From the NCBI GenBank assembly GCA_030512335.1, contig JAULSU010000005.1, positions 4,483,501-4,547,500 of the forward strand: 64,000 nucleotides of DNA, given 5' to 3'. The stretch comes from Immersiella caudata (Eukaryota; Ascomycota; Sordariomycetes; Sordariales; Lasiosphaeriaceae). This document shows, one piece after another, positions 11,563 through 23,238 of this stretch. Both the position numbers and the translations under genes were made by a program. The notes beneath the pieces were generated by a model. It saw only the letters and a list, made by a program, of their open reading frames with translations. It was not told where the DNA came from and ran no database searches. Each line of letters begins with the position of its first letter. The first letter of the stretch is position 1.

Positions 11563-13095
11563 CTAGAAGCACCGCTTCACCTCACCATCCTTCCCGGTAA
11601 AGTAAACATCAACCTCGCCATCTCCCCAACCAACAGTAACCGGCCCCGTCTCGACATTTCCACCCATCGGCTCCCAGTCTTGTGAAGTCCACGACCCGTC
11701 CTGCCACTTCTTGCGATACACCTTGTCATCCTCAGCCGTGATGTACACCTCCATCCCATCATCCACCACCACCACATCCGGCGGCGTATCCGCCTTCATC
11801 TCGCCCCCTAGATTCTCCCACGCCCCCCACTTGGGCAAAACCGTCTCCTCCACCTTACCCGTCTTTTCATCATACACCATGGTCTTCTCCTCCTTGTACG
11901 TCTTGTGCCAGCACGCCCCATCACTCCCCTTGACATACACATCCATCCTATCCTTCCACGCACACGCCGCGACCGGGCTGTCCAGACTACCACCGAGGCT
12001 CTCCCACTCTCCCCACCCGCTTGACTTTTTGGGATCTGTCTTTTTATGCCACGCCTGTCCGTCCTCGCCTTTGCAGTACACACTCGTGTGTTTCTCACCA
12101 TATGTGACCACCTTGGGCTCACTCGCCATGTATCCGCCAAGGTTATACCAGCTGTCCCATTTGCCTTCGCCGACCTTGTATTCTTCGTATTTGCGGGTCC
12201 AGCAGGAGCCATCGTCTGCGCCTACGTAGACGCTTGCGTGTTCCTAGTATTGCATGTCAGCTTTCTTCTCTAATCTGAATTTCAGTCACTCCCCCTTCAC
12301 AAATTTGAGCCAACAGAGCCGTTCGACAGAGTGGTAGAAATCGATGTAAGAAAGAGTTAAACCCAGCAACACCCGAACAAAAATAAGTGTGTGACATACC
12401 TTTCCCCAACTACAAGCAGCCGGCTTCCCCTTGACCTTCCCCCCCATGCTCTGCCACTTCCCCCACCCTTTGCTCCCCTCATAGTCATAACTCCGATGCC
12501 ACGCCTGACCATCCGACCCTTTACAAAAAACATGATAATTCTCCTTTTTTCTCGAGCACACCGCCGGAGGAGAATCAAGCTCCCCTCCCAAATCCTCCCA
12601 CGGCTGCCAACTCTGATATTTTTTTTCCTGATGTCCATAGTCGATGTATTTGTACTGGCAGGTTTTGGTGACAGACATGTAATACACGTCTACGCGCTTG
12701 GACTTGTAGGATTTATCGTAGTGGTAGTTTCCCCAGGTGCAGGCGGCGGGGGTGTATTTGTGTGGGTTGGAAGGGGGTTTGTATATGGAGCCGGCCATGG
12801 ATTCCCAGCGGCCCGAGGTGGCGCGGGAGGTGAGGATGGAGTTGACATTGGGGGAGGTGTTTTCGGGGATGGAGCGAGAAAGGAGGAGGGGGGAGTTGAA
12901 GTAGGATTCGGAGAGGAGGTTGGAGGTGGAGAGGTTGAGGAAGAGAGAGGCAGAAGAGGGGCGGGGGGCGTTCCAGTCGAGGGTGGAGGCGCGTGGTTCG
13001 GCGAGGAAGCGTTTGGTGAGTTTGTGGGTTGACTTGGGGGGGCCTGGGAGGGCGAGGAGGGGGGTGGCGACGGCCAGCAGGAAAAGGGGCTTCAT
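11563..13095 (-). CDS. Secreted lectin-like protein with PLL/tectonin-type repeats
   Basis: Two exons (13095-12400, 12243-11563; a 156-bp intron GTATGT...CTAG) give 458 aa. The start at 13095 places a clean signal peptide first (MKPLFLLAVATPLLALPG), followed by a Lys-Arg site near residue 28 that could be a Kex2 cut. From about residue 110 the protein is a series of blades of 50-60 residues that repeat the pattern W-x2-(L/M)-GG ... V-(D/Y)-V-(Y/F) ... DG-x-(A/C)-W-H. Examples are FCKGSDGQAWHRSYDYEG and VYVKGSDGACWHKTY. This resembles the DUF346/PLL beta-propeller family of sugar-binding lectins. About six blades are visible. A role in carbohydrate binding outside the cell is inferred from the fold. 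Confidence 0.78.
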
Positions 13096-13946
13096 TTTGA
13101 GTTTGTCGAGGTGCAACTGACGATCGACAGCAAGCTCCTTCTCCTTTTTTTTTTCTCGTTCTTCTTTTTTTTTTTTTTCAGAGCAGAGCCCCCTTTTATC
13201 ATGATGGAGAGGTCAGTCAGAATCTCACACGCGCTGAGCTTACTTTGGGGTAATTTCCTGTACTATGGGACAAGCGACATCCGATGCACTGCAGCTGTCG
13301 ACTACCACGTCGCACAGACCCCGCAAGAGCTCAGAGGGGGACTGGTAGACGCGTCCGTCAGCAATCAATTTCACTCTGATGCTGCTAGGGCTGAGAGGCC
13401 GTCCATTGCCCGACACGCATGTGAGAGTGAGTGAGAGCTTACTCTCGTCTCTGTATCATTTACGACAGCAATACCAAGATCCAATAAGATCCCCAAGCAT
13501 CCCCGAGGGCTGAGAACATCGTTAAAAACCGCGCCGAATGTGTGGTCTGAGTCTGGGGTCTGAATTTAGCTCTGGACCCTGTGCCCTCTCCATTCTAACC
13601 ACAGACAGCCTGGACCCCGGTGCCGTCTGTGCAGCAATATCCGGCTTCTATCGATGCGTCGCGGGGTTGGTCAGTCAAAACTTTGTAATTTTTCCGTGTC
13701 TTGGCTTCGCGAGGGTGGAAACACCAGGGTCACGCCGGGAGATGTCGAGCCGTGCCCGGCAGCGTTGGGGGCCGTTCTATTTTGCCGGTCACAATCACAG
13801 CATTGGAGAAAGGAGGGGACAGTGTAAGATGAGTTGTCAGATGTCTGACGACGACTCATTTCAGGCATTGGAAGTGTTGGTATTCAATCTATGTGCCTTT
13901 GAGTACCTCCGAGAAATACACCAAGATGAGACATTGGGCTGCGAAA
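13096..13946. other. Intergenic region with polypyrimidine tracts
   Basis: Promoter side of the lectin-like gene. T-rich runs at about 13147-13180 are purine-rich in its sense direction. The remainder is the 3' flank of the reticulon gene. No gene is seen. Confidence 0.55.
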
Positions 13947-15361
13947 CTAGAACCTAGAACTGAGAGGATCCGAGTAAAAATGTACCTTCCGTCTGTCCTC
14001 TGTCGTAACCGGCTCCGAAGGGTGCAAAGCCCGATGGCTGGCTCTGGGAATAGAGCTGGGACCGGTAGCGTGCGGCTTGTGGTCACGGTCGACCACATAG
14101 TTGGACTCGCACTCCAACTCGTTCTTCATTTCCTGAGCTTGTTGCTTTCCAAAGCCCATCACGTTTGAGGCTGTAGTCCTAACTCGACCCGAGGTGTCTA
14201 CAACCACATCCCGCGCCTTTGCCGTCTGCCCTGAAGCCATCGCCATACCGTCATTGGCAAGAGACTTTCCCTTATCCACAGCCGACTTGCTGGTGTCAGC
14301 GGTTGCATTGGCCATCGCCTGACTCCTATCCATGGCCGAGTTCGCAAGGGACTTTCCGCTGTCAATGGCCGCCTTCCCGGAATTGACGACGTTGTTCGCA
14401 ATGTCCCCGGCGACGACAGTGCTGTCGTGGGCGACTTGGGTGGCCAGCATACGTCCTTGGAGCGACACGGCCAGGGGGGCGATGTACAGCAATGTCAGGG
14501 CCAACACGGACAGGGCGAACGGGGAGGCAATTTGGATGAGCCAGTAAAGCGCAGTGCAGCCAAGGAAAGCCTGAATTTGTCAGAGCCCGACTTTGTGCTT
14601 CCCCAGGGAATGACTTACAGCAAATGTCTTGTCAAGGTCTTGACCAAACATGATCTTTTGGCCCTGGACGACGCTGTACTGAGTAAAGTCGTGAATGTCC
14701 TTGAGGGTCGCGTTGAGAGTCCGTTCGGGGAACTTGCGGTATGGCTTGGATCGTAGACGCGAGAGGAGCGTGTCAGGACCGAAAGACCGGCTAACGAATT
14801 CGGCTACCGTGACAGCTGCGGTCAAAGGTCAGCGAGTGCATTCCATGGAAGACAGGGATACTTATACCTCCAAATGTGTATGCTCCAGCCTTCAAGGTCC
14901 ACAGTGTGAGAGGCATCATGTGAAATCCAGTGATGAGGGACAGAATGATGACGTATGAGCAAAGGGTTCGAATTGGATCCTCCCACTGGTGCGTTGTGAG
15001 CTGAGAACTGGCAGTGGGAACTGAGGAAATATACGTTGATAAACTTGTAGAGGCTATCTTGGTGCGCTTTGAACCAATCAGTCAATATCTGTGAACCACA
15101 GTGCTCAGGGGTGTCCTCAGGGGCATACCCAATATCTCCTTCAGAGGCCCCTTCTCCTCAAGCTTCGGCGGTGCGGGCAGCGGTGGAGGCTTGGGGTGTG
15201 TCTGTTCATAGACTGAATATTGAATCGCGGATGCCACTAGAAGTGGAAGCATCAGCAATCGTCAGATTGAGTCTCGCTTCGCGCTCACTCTTTGCCGTCT
15301 CTTGTCTGCTCCCGTCTTTGCCGACGTCCACGGGCATGACGACGTAGGCTGAGCCGCTCAT
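13947..15361 (-). CDS. Reticulon-like ER membrane-shaping protein
   Basis: Six exons (15361-15289, 15236-15129, 15066-15035, 14985-14868, 14815-14619, 14570-13947) give 383 aa with all phases consistent. After a short Pro-rich leader, KFIN-WEDPIRTLCSYV, the long hydrophobic hairpin ending in HMMPLTLWTLKAGAYTFG, and SPFALSVLALTLLYIAPL are typical of a reticulon homology domain with two hairpins that bend ER tubules. The C-terminal 130 residues carry a repeat of the form SGKSLANSAMD / DKGKSLANDGMA, an amphipathic LEA-like pattern that may lie on the membrane. It ends in a basic tail. The tiny third exon of 32 bp is the least certain splice choice. Confidence 0.83.
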
Positions 15362-16299
15362 GGTGCCTGCTGGTCAATGGACGATGTTGGGATGGGCGAG
15401 GTAGGGATTGGATTTTGAGATTGACTTTCTGGGCCGATGGAAGTAAAGCGGCAGTGCTTGTGTCAGTAGTGATAATGCTTTCTCTTCCAATGCGATTCAG
15501 AGTGCTGAAAGGCGTGGTTTTGAACTGTCGGGAACATTGAATGTTGTCGTCAGATGTCAGTGAGCAAGCAATGACGTTGCGGGTGCCGATGCCGACTTGC
15601 AGGGTTATACCACTCATGTCACCAAGGATTCTGGTAAATATCATTGTGAGTGGCGGACGAATGGGTAAGTCTGTGGAACTGTTCGTCAATGGCAGTCATC
15701 GATGATGCGCACATGCGGGTCAAGCCGATCAAGTGTCCGCGTCACCAGGAACGAGCCCCCGTGTGGGCCCTTGGTCTGGACAAAGGGATTGTGACGAAGC
15801 CTGCGAGACACAGGAGCCACTCATTGATGCAATCATCATTGAAATGGACTAGGCACTGGTATCCTGCTCCGTTTGCATCCCCCGAACCAGTCTACACTGC
15901 TGGTTCGTGTTAACTAACCCTGACTGGATGCAAGCGACAAAATCCCGATACGATAGACCGTGTCGACGATCCTGAAATGTCACTGCTCTCTATCATCAAA
16001 ACCCCCGTGCTTGGCCCCGGATCGGTGTCGTTCCAGATCAAAGGAATCCATTTGGGACCACCCTCGACTTACAACATCAGGAAAACTGACACAACTTCGC
16101 CCCTCGTATGACCTCGGGATTTGGCCGACGTGTACGCGAATGTACCTTGCAGTTAGTCGTGTGGCACTCGTGGGGTCTCTAATGCGTCACCTTTGTATCC
16201 GCCTCTTGGCCCTCGGTGAGTTCGCTCAACGATGCCCTTGATGCGGTTTAAGTCAGCATCGTCGACACATCTATTGATGCGATTGCACTGCGTAGGTAC
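15362..16299. other. Intergenic region
   Basis: Promoter of the reticulon gene and 3' flank of the AAA pseudogene. Frames here are short and lack protein character. Confidence 0.5.
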
Positions 16300-17684
16300 T
16301 TACTCCATCCTGGCCACTTCAGCTGGCAGGAGTCCCTCGCCGTTTTGCGCCCGCGTCTCCTCAAGCCACTGTTCAAACGACTTCGCTGTCCGGACTGACT
16401 GCTGCAGATGTGAAAATCTCAGCGGTTCAACAAGATACCGTGCCAATTGTTTTGCCGCCATGATAGCATTGCGGATTTCCCGCCCGTTGATCTCTCGCCA
16501 AAAAGTCGATGTTCTTTCGCAGGTCTTCGATGTCGACTGTCCCGCCGACTGGAAACCCAACTTCTGTCTTTCCGTAGACTACTGTGCTAATTTGCTGTTC
16601 CTCAAGTCGGCGGATGTAGTGAGTCCACATTTGCAACCTTTCGGCGGTACTCAGTGAGGGGTAGTGAAGCGAGAGATGAATGCGTGGCTTGAAGGCGTCA
16701 TCGAGAGTAATCATGCCGCTCGTCGAGATGATGATCCCCTTGCTGTCCTCAAGTCTCCGAAGGAAGGTAGAAAACAGTGCGTTTCCTTGAATGTCCCTCC
16801 TTTCGCGTTGTTTGAGGAGGGCCTCACAGCCCTCAAGCAGGAGAATAGCCTTCCAGATGCTGCAAAGTTAGAGTACCGAGTCAAGGTACTTATCTAGGCT
16901 CTCTTCGTCATCGCCAAGCTCGCGGCAAGTGACCTTGTAAAGAGGCATCTCAAACTGCTTAGGCAAGCACTCCGCTGTCAACGTCTTGCCGGTGTCTGGT
17001 TCCCCGTGCAGCAGAATGGTTAGACCCCTCCCCTTACCCCCTTTCGTATAGGTGGACATGTTGGAAGACACGTGGTTCTGAATCATAGCCTCGAGCATCT
17101 GCTTCTTCTGCGGGTCAAGAACGAGATCTTAGAATGCGCTCTTGTTCCATTGCACGGGACGAAGATGGTTGATTGGTAAGATCTCCCACGCCTTCTCCCG
17201 TAGTCCGAACCCGGGGACCCTGGGTGGCAACAGCAACACAAACGGGTCCGGCGGGAGGGAGTCGGACTCTATGGCATCCCCATTAATATCATCTCGGCTC
17301 GGAATACCTCCGGTCAGGTGGAGCTGATGGAACGTGTTGTCAAGAGTACTCCCATAAGTTAGCCGGGTTCCATGGTGACTAGAACCTCGTTGGGTGCAAA
17401 CACCATGTCAAAGCACATTAATGCCGTGACCCCTATCGCAAAGAAATTGTCAACCATGTCGTAGCGCTTCCCAGATTTCTGCTCCGCGTAGCCCAGCAGC
17501 AGCAAGATATGTTGGCCAGCCCTTCAGCAAGTAGTTCATTCGGCAATTCCCTGATCCTGTTGCGCTTGTGATAGACCAAGAAGTGCTGAGCGACTAAGCT
17601 GGCCTCCCATTCAGCAAATAGCACTGGCTCTTCCTCCACGAGTCTATTAATGGCGGCGAAAACGGCGGTGAAGCCTAAAAGCAT
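16300..17684 (-). pseudogene. Broken AAA-family ATPase (fungal DUF7025-associated type)
   Basis: Minus-strand pieces follow the order of the fungal AAA ATPases that carry an N-terminal DUF7025-like part. Seen in order are CFDMVFAPNEVLVTMEPG, GFGLREKAWEILPINHL, RPVQWNKSAF-stop-DLVLDPQKK, then ILLHGEPDTGKTLTAE (Walker A GEPDTGKT), SIWKAILLLEGCEALL, AFKPRIHLSLHYPSL and REINGREIRNAIMAAKQLA. Lesions: TAA at 17130-17132; a one-base shift at about 17099-17111; TAA at 16868-16870; and a shift in a short homopolymer near 16500. The Walker B acidic pair is replaced (LLLEGCE where LLLDEAD is usual), and roughly 200 residues of the middle N-terminal part are absent. It should be non-functional as an ATPase. 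Confidence 0.78.
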
Positions 17685-17854
17685 TCGTCATTTGCGTCTG
17701 CAGGCTTTTGGTCACGGATCAACTTTATCGGTGGGCGCCGGCGTATGATCTGGAAATTTACTATCGGTTATAAACCGCTCTACTATTGCATTGGCAAACG
17801 CCGGCGATTTTGCTTTTCAGTGTTATGACGGGTTTAGTGGGCGGAGCTGTGCTG

Positions 17855-19987
17855 CTACCTGGACTGCCTCACTTGGCGGACGTTGCAGTTTACGCATCGC
17901 GCGTGACAGCAGGACTTGTTGAGGCATTGTTCCGTGAGCATCACCATGTCGAGTCCACTTCTACCACAGGTGCACTTTACTAAGTCAGTAAACTCGCTGT
18001 GACAGCATGGCTCAATCTCGCAGGCGCTGGAAATTGAGAGGTGATAAAGGGGGCGCTCACGCAAATCCAGACCCAAACACTTCTCGTCCTCCTCTTGACG
18101 GCACCCTTGCCTTTTTTCGAGCTTGAAGGCTGAAGCTTGCCAGTGCGTGAGGTCGCAAAACTTGATTGTGAATTGTGTGGTTGATTGGTCCCTACCCCGT
18201 CCGGGGGCGGGTCAGCGCGTCCAGCTCGAGCGTCGACTACGCCATACGTAGAGATGTCTTCCCAAAATGACGGCTCGGTAGCCAAAGGCTCGCTGGGTTC
18301 CGGCTCTGTGACAGAGTCTGCAGTCTCCTCTGTTGCGTCTACGGGTTCGCCTTGCTGCGGGTGTTGCGAGTCGGCGCCTGTCGATGAAGAGTTGGTCGAC
18401 AAATGACTCTCGTTGGGTTGCATGGCTTGCGCGCTGCCTTCGACTTCATCTCTGGCGTGATAGTCGGCGCGGGGGATGGCGAAGAGAGCAACTTGTCGGA
18501 GATGGCGGGAGACATGCCTCTTCAGGTCGCTCGTGTATGTGTCGCAGAGATTACAGGTTCCTCGCAGTGATCGGGCTGGCCGCTGAAACAAACGAAGATC
18601 GTCATCCGAGTTGGTCTGGTGTTCCATTCCATGAGCCTCAGCTAGGTGCTTCCTGAAGCTGACCATACTGAGATGCGTTGCGTGGGAAGAGGCGCCACAA
18701 AAGAATTCGAGTCTGTGGCATTGGGTCTCGTGTAGGAACCAAGCGTCGGCGCTGTCAAACAGGTAAGCCTCGAGGTGGCAATCTGGGTATGTGCAGACGA
18801 ATGGTTGCAGGTCGCCGAAAACGTGGTCCCTGTGAAGTCGATAGATGTTAGCAAGCGTTCATCGAAGCAAGCACTGTGTTGGGGTCAGGTTACCTCCAAG
18901 CCTTCTCAGACCTGATGATCACAGGGATGTAGCAGTATTCGCACTTGAACGGGGTCTCTGCTGTCCCATCGGCCTGCCTGGGGAGCGGAGGGACCTTGAT
19001 TTTGATCTCTCGCGTTGCTTCACTTCCCACCACAGAAGTCCTCGCATCATCGTCTACATCCGGGTTTGCGAGTGGACTCTGTTCGGTAGAGGGCAACAGG
19101 TCGGGCCCAAGTGACACTTTCAGATCCGGAATTCTCGCATCTGGAAGGACAGTGGTCGCTTTCGTGGATTCCGTTGCAGATATTCCGTCGGTGCCGAGTT
19201 GGATGGTGAGTGGAATAGTAGGTTTGTCTGCCTCAGCCCTGAACATGCCGCCGAGGGGTGGAGCCGAACCGGCTTCTCGTTTTGCCTCCAGCCGTTCGCT
19301 GTGCGACTGCCGATACCGCAGAAGATCCCGCCTCTTGGTGACCAGTCGTCCCAGTCGCTCCTGGACTGCAGCGTCAAGGAGGGGAAACTTGTCCCGAACA
19401 TATCGGAGATCGAACTCGGTGTATGCCGATGGCTCTCTGTTCTCGGCAACTCTGTTCTGCAGCCGGTCCATGGGTGCTGGTTTCCGGAGAGGGAGGGAGA
19501 ACAGACACTTGATGGCGTAGCTCGTTGCGTCCAGCAAGGCGTGGGACTGCGAGTGGCTGGGCTCAGCTGCTGAGGGCATCGCGGTGATTTTTGTCGGTTC
19601 CGCCTCGGGCTCTGAGTCGGATGAGACATCCCATGGCGAGTCTGAGCTGCCGGATCTTGTGCTCGTTTTGTCGGATTCAAGATTTGGTGGTGCGCCTGGG
19701 GTGCCGCCAGTAAGCCATTGCTCGTGATCTGAAAGCTGCTCTGCTACAATCTCAAGAATTCGGATGGTCTCTTGTTTGTAAGACGAGGCATGTCGTAGTC
19801 TGTGATCCAATGATCTCGATGAGCTGGGGGGATGGATTGCGCCGACATTGTCAGCCCAAAGCGAGTACTTGTCGAACTCGTCGAGCAATCGCGTGCGAAG
19901 GGGATGGTGCGCCTCCTCTGCGGCTGCCAGCAGGGACAGGAACCGAGAGTTGCAAACAGAGTTAGTATCAAACACGGTAGGGTCCAT
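17855..19987 (-). CDS. C2H2 zinc-finger/Cys-rich protein of the fungal non-self type
   Basis: Three exons (19987-18894, 18829-18061, 18016-17855) give 674 aa. The N-terminal 130 residues are helical. They are followed by a disordered Ser/Pro region and then a cluster of zinc-finger-like segments: CEYCYIPVIIRSEKAW, HVFGDLQPFVCTYPDC, WFLHETQCHR and CNLCDTYTSDLKRHVSRHL. This order ("HV..DLQPYVCT..DC") is a recurring fungal C2H2 architecture often found near NLR-like genes. The last exon adds a Cys-rich tail (CCHSEFTDLVKCTCGRSGLD to CVNCNVRQV). It faces the hydrolase-DUF7580 gene across 291 bp. It may bind DNA or RNA, or act as an adaptor; that is inference. The third exon uses a GAG acceptor, which is less usual. 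Confidence 0.78.
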
Positions 19988-20278
19988 GTCAACCTCGTTG
20001 GGCAGGCATTGAGGTGAGGTGGTTCGAGACTCGGCGATGTTTGGGGAGTGTCGAGGACGAGCCGAGGCTCTGCTGTTCTCTCGCCATCAACCAATCAAGG
20101 CGTCATTACCCCGCTTTCCATCCGTGCCTAGCAATCTCCGCACGCTTTTCTCCTTCTTGTCGGAAAGCGTGCAGAGTTTTATCAGAGCCCCTTCCCTCGG
20201 ACGTGGGCCTCGGCTCTCCACTCCACAGAATCCACCTCACACGCTAATTACCACATTCCCTTGTCTGTTCATCTCAAC
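19988..20278. promoter_or_regulatory. Short bidirectional promoter
   Basis: Only 291 bp separate the ATG of the C2H2 protein (minus) from the ATG of the hydrolase-DUF7580 protein (plus). Both transcripts must therefore start in this interval, which suggests co-expression. It is CT-rich toward the plus-strand gene, and the plus start has a good context (CAACATGGG). No specific binding site was identified. Confidence 0.55.
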
Positions 20279-23112
20279 ATGGGAGACCAAAGAAAGGAAA
20301 CTTCCTCCAAGTTTGCAGCTCTGAGAGCGTGGCTCTCTCGCCGCGACGCCGCTGGCCACAAATCGAGCCCAGAAAGCACCACAGCAGCACCATACGGCGT
20401 GCATGTTTGGGTGGATTGCGCGGATGCGACCGTCGATATTTGCTTCATCCATGGACTTACAGGTGATCGCGACCGCACCTGGACCGCCCACGCACAGCAA
20501 GAGCCCTGGCCAAGAACCTTACTCGCCCCAGAGCTGAAGAGCGCTCGGATTCTGACATACGGCTACGACGCGTACTATCTTGGAAAGGACGGCGTTGCAT
20601 CACAAAACCGACTAACCGACCATGCCCAAAACCTCATCAACGAGCTGGCCACGAATCGAAGGCTTCACGGTGCCAGCACGCGGCCAATCGTGTTTGTGGC
20701 CCACAGTCTCGGTGGGATCGTCTGCAAGAAGGCAGTCCTCCTCTCGCATGGCCACCCCGACCCAGCCTTGGAAGACATCTTCAAATGCACCAAGGGAATC
20801 ATCTTCATGGGGACTCCACATAGGGGCGCCTGGATGGTCAAGTGGGCGAAGGTCCCCGTCAAAGTACTCGGCATGGTGAAGTCGACAAACGTGGGCCTTC
20901 TTAAAGCTTTAGGGTCCGGCGAGGAACTCCTCGAGTCGATTCAGCAAGACTTTGGACATTTGCTGCAAAGAATGTCAATATCGAAGACTCCTATCGAGAT
21001 CACCTGTTTCTATGAGGAGCTTACCATGTCACCGACTGGCCAGACGGTGGTGTCAAGGGACTCGGCGACCATCCCGAACTACAATGCCATCAGCATCCAT
21101 GCCAATCACCGAGAGATGGTCTGGTTTGACACCAGAGAAGATAGAGGCTTTATAGAAGTATCAAACCTTCTCAAAAAGTGGCAGCATGATGTTGAGTGAG
21201 TGATACGCCGGCCAGCATTCTACCGCCACGATTCACTGACTCTGAGCGCAAGACTAGGCCCATCTATGAGGCTTGCTTTGCACGACATCAGACACCTCCT
21301 AGAAGGTTTCAACAGCTGTCGAGGTCACGTAAGAATTTCCCACTTAGGTCGACAGCGCCCTTGCTGACGATCTGCAGCTCCACCAGTCTCTCGGAGCACA
21401 GAAGCACAGTTTGATCTTCAACAAGACGCTCTTAGACCTCGGGGGGTGCAAGCTCAAGATGGAAGAGATGTACACCTTCCTTCTTGAGAAGACCGATGTG
21501 CCCCAAATCGAGTCCCTCATGAAGCACAATTTCGGATGGGATGGCCTCCAGTTCCAAGCCAAACTCCAAGAGTACCTCAAGGGTGACTGGGGCGCATTTC
21601 GGGACGCCATTGACGCCTTAAACGTTAACCTTGCCTACTTGGGGCGGAAACTGGCTATCCCAGATAGCTTCACGGTACGGCAAGCCGCCTAGATAGAGAA
21701 CCAGATCTAACATGCCGTCTTCCTAGATCGACCTAGAACGCGGCTGGAGCGAGTCATCACCCATCCGTGAGTTTATCGAAAAGTGGGCCACAATTCAGGA
21801 CAGCACCAATGCGGCAGCAATGTACGGCCGGCTCATTCGCAAGATCTGCAGGGAAGTCGAGCACCTAGTTGATCTTGCATACCCAGATTCTGCACACGAC
21901 ACAGAGGTCAAGGGGGCTACCGGCCGAGTTCTGTCAACGGGCTGGTTGACGAAATGGATTGACATGAGGGACCACACGCACAACCTCCATTGCAAGCTAT
22001 CCCACATTTGGTCATACAACTGTGCCGCTCAGCAACACCACTCGAAGATCAGGATAGCGCTTCCCATCGAAGAAGGTCACGAAGAGGACCTGTCATTCTA
22101 CTACTCATTCTTGCTTCACGGTGACGCATACAACGGACAGTGGCGCAGTGTCAAGATAGTATCACGGTAAGAGGATGACATCTGACTTATGAGCATGAGC
22201 TAATCTCTTGTACAGGCCTCAAAAACGACAGCAGCCCAGCGCAGCACTCCACGACAGAAAGGGCAAAAAGAGGGCCCGGTTCTATGATGACGAAGTTCAG
22301 GTGGTCTGCAATATGGGGGGTACTCCCCAGGAACCTGAGAGCCAGATCTACGACATATGTAAGACGGTTGCGCAACAGCTCGAGGCAGGAAGCTGCATGG
22401 GCCTGCTGTCATGCTCGGGCTACGATTATCTGGTGTTTGACGAGGCCCTCGGAGGCAGGGACCTTGTTCCGCTGCGTCAGATTCTACCTTGTTTCCGGGA
22501 TGGTAGACCAATACCAACAAGGCAAAAGTGGGCACACCCCCCTATTCGGTCCCAGACAACGAGCTAACAACCCGCAGGAGGACCATCGCATTAAGTCTCG
22601 CCTCATCACTCCTACTGCTTTATGACACACCATGGCTCCCAAGCCAATGGAGCCTCGACGATGTCTACATGTACGGCGACGATCCCACCCGTTTGTACAG
22701 GAAGCAGATCTTCACCAAGCCGGCATCGGATGGCATGATAGCCACACATGACCGTGACAGCCCCGAGTCAGGCATTATTGACAACCAAGCCATGTTCTGC
22801 CTCGCAGTTGCCCTCCTCGAGTTGACATTCGGTGCACCACTCTCCAACTTCCAAAAACACGGAGGGAACGCCGACAGGCAACTCATCCAGCTGATGACTG
22901 CAAAACGCCTGACCAAGACTATCCGGAACCACGAGGAGGAGAGATTTGCCTCGGCTGTGATCAGATGCATGAATCCGCTTTCGAGTTCACCAGCGAACTA
23001 TGACTTTAGCTTCGGGACCGAGTCTTTTCGTCGGCAGTTCATCAAGGATGTTTTGACTCCACTGTATGAGGATGTTGTGGCGCTGCGAAGAATAGGTGAC
23101 ATGTCGAGGTAA
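20279..23112 (+). CDS. Alpha/beta hydrolase fused to a DUF7580/HeLo-associated region
   Basis: Six exons (20279-21195, 21253-21328, 21348-21674, 21727-22166, 22216-22527, 22578-23112) give 868 aa. Residues 1-305 form an alpha/beta hydrolase: oxyanion-type FIHGLTGDRDRTW (about 56-68), nucleophile elbow AHSLGG with Ser143, GTPHRG, and a late His in HANHREM. This lipase-like module usually heads NB-ARC or NACHT proteins. Here a 57-bp intron (GTGAGT...CACTGAC...AAG) joins it in frame to a helical region, then LHCKLSHIWSYNC and SLASSLLLLYDTPWLPSQW, which match the DUF7580 proteins of fungal HeLo/prion systems. The exon 3 start leaves a very short 19-bp intron (21329-21347), and intron 5 uses a weak GTGGGC donor, so the splicing needs RNA support. 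If exon 2 is not joined, there are two adjacent genes, the second starting at 21266. Confidence 0.68.
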
Positions 23113-23238
23113 CGCGGGCATTTGCTCTTGACGAGGCAAATGATAGTACTGGTTTTCTTGCTGCATAATTCATGGCGAAAACACAATGGTGGCATACGGA
23201 AACACCGCGCCACAGAGTTCCTCCCTAGAAACCACCCA

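Noticed and set aside
12391..13032. 213-aa plus-strand frame over the lectin-like gene
   Set aside because: Gly/Val-rich antisense shadow; the minus strand has signal peptide and repeats.
13538..13957. 139-aa plus-strand frame downstream of the reticulon gene
   Set aside because: No signal peptide, domain or protein-like pattern; it is most likely chance.
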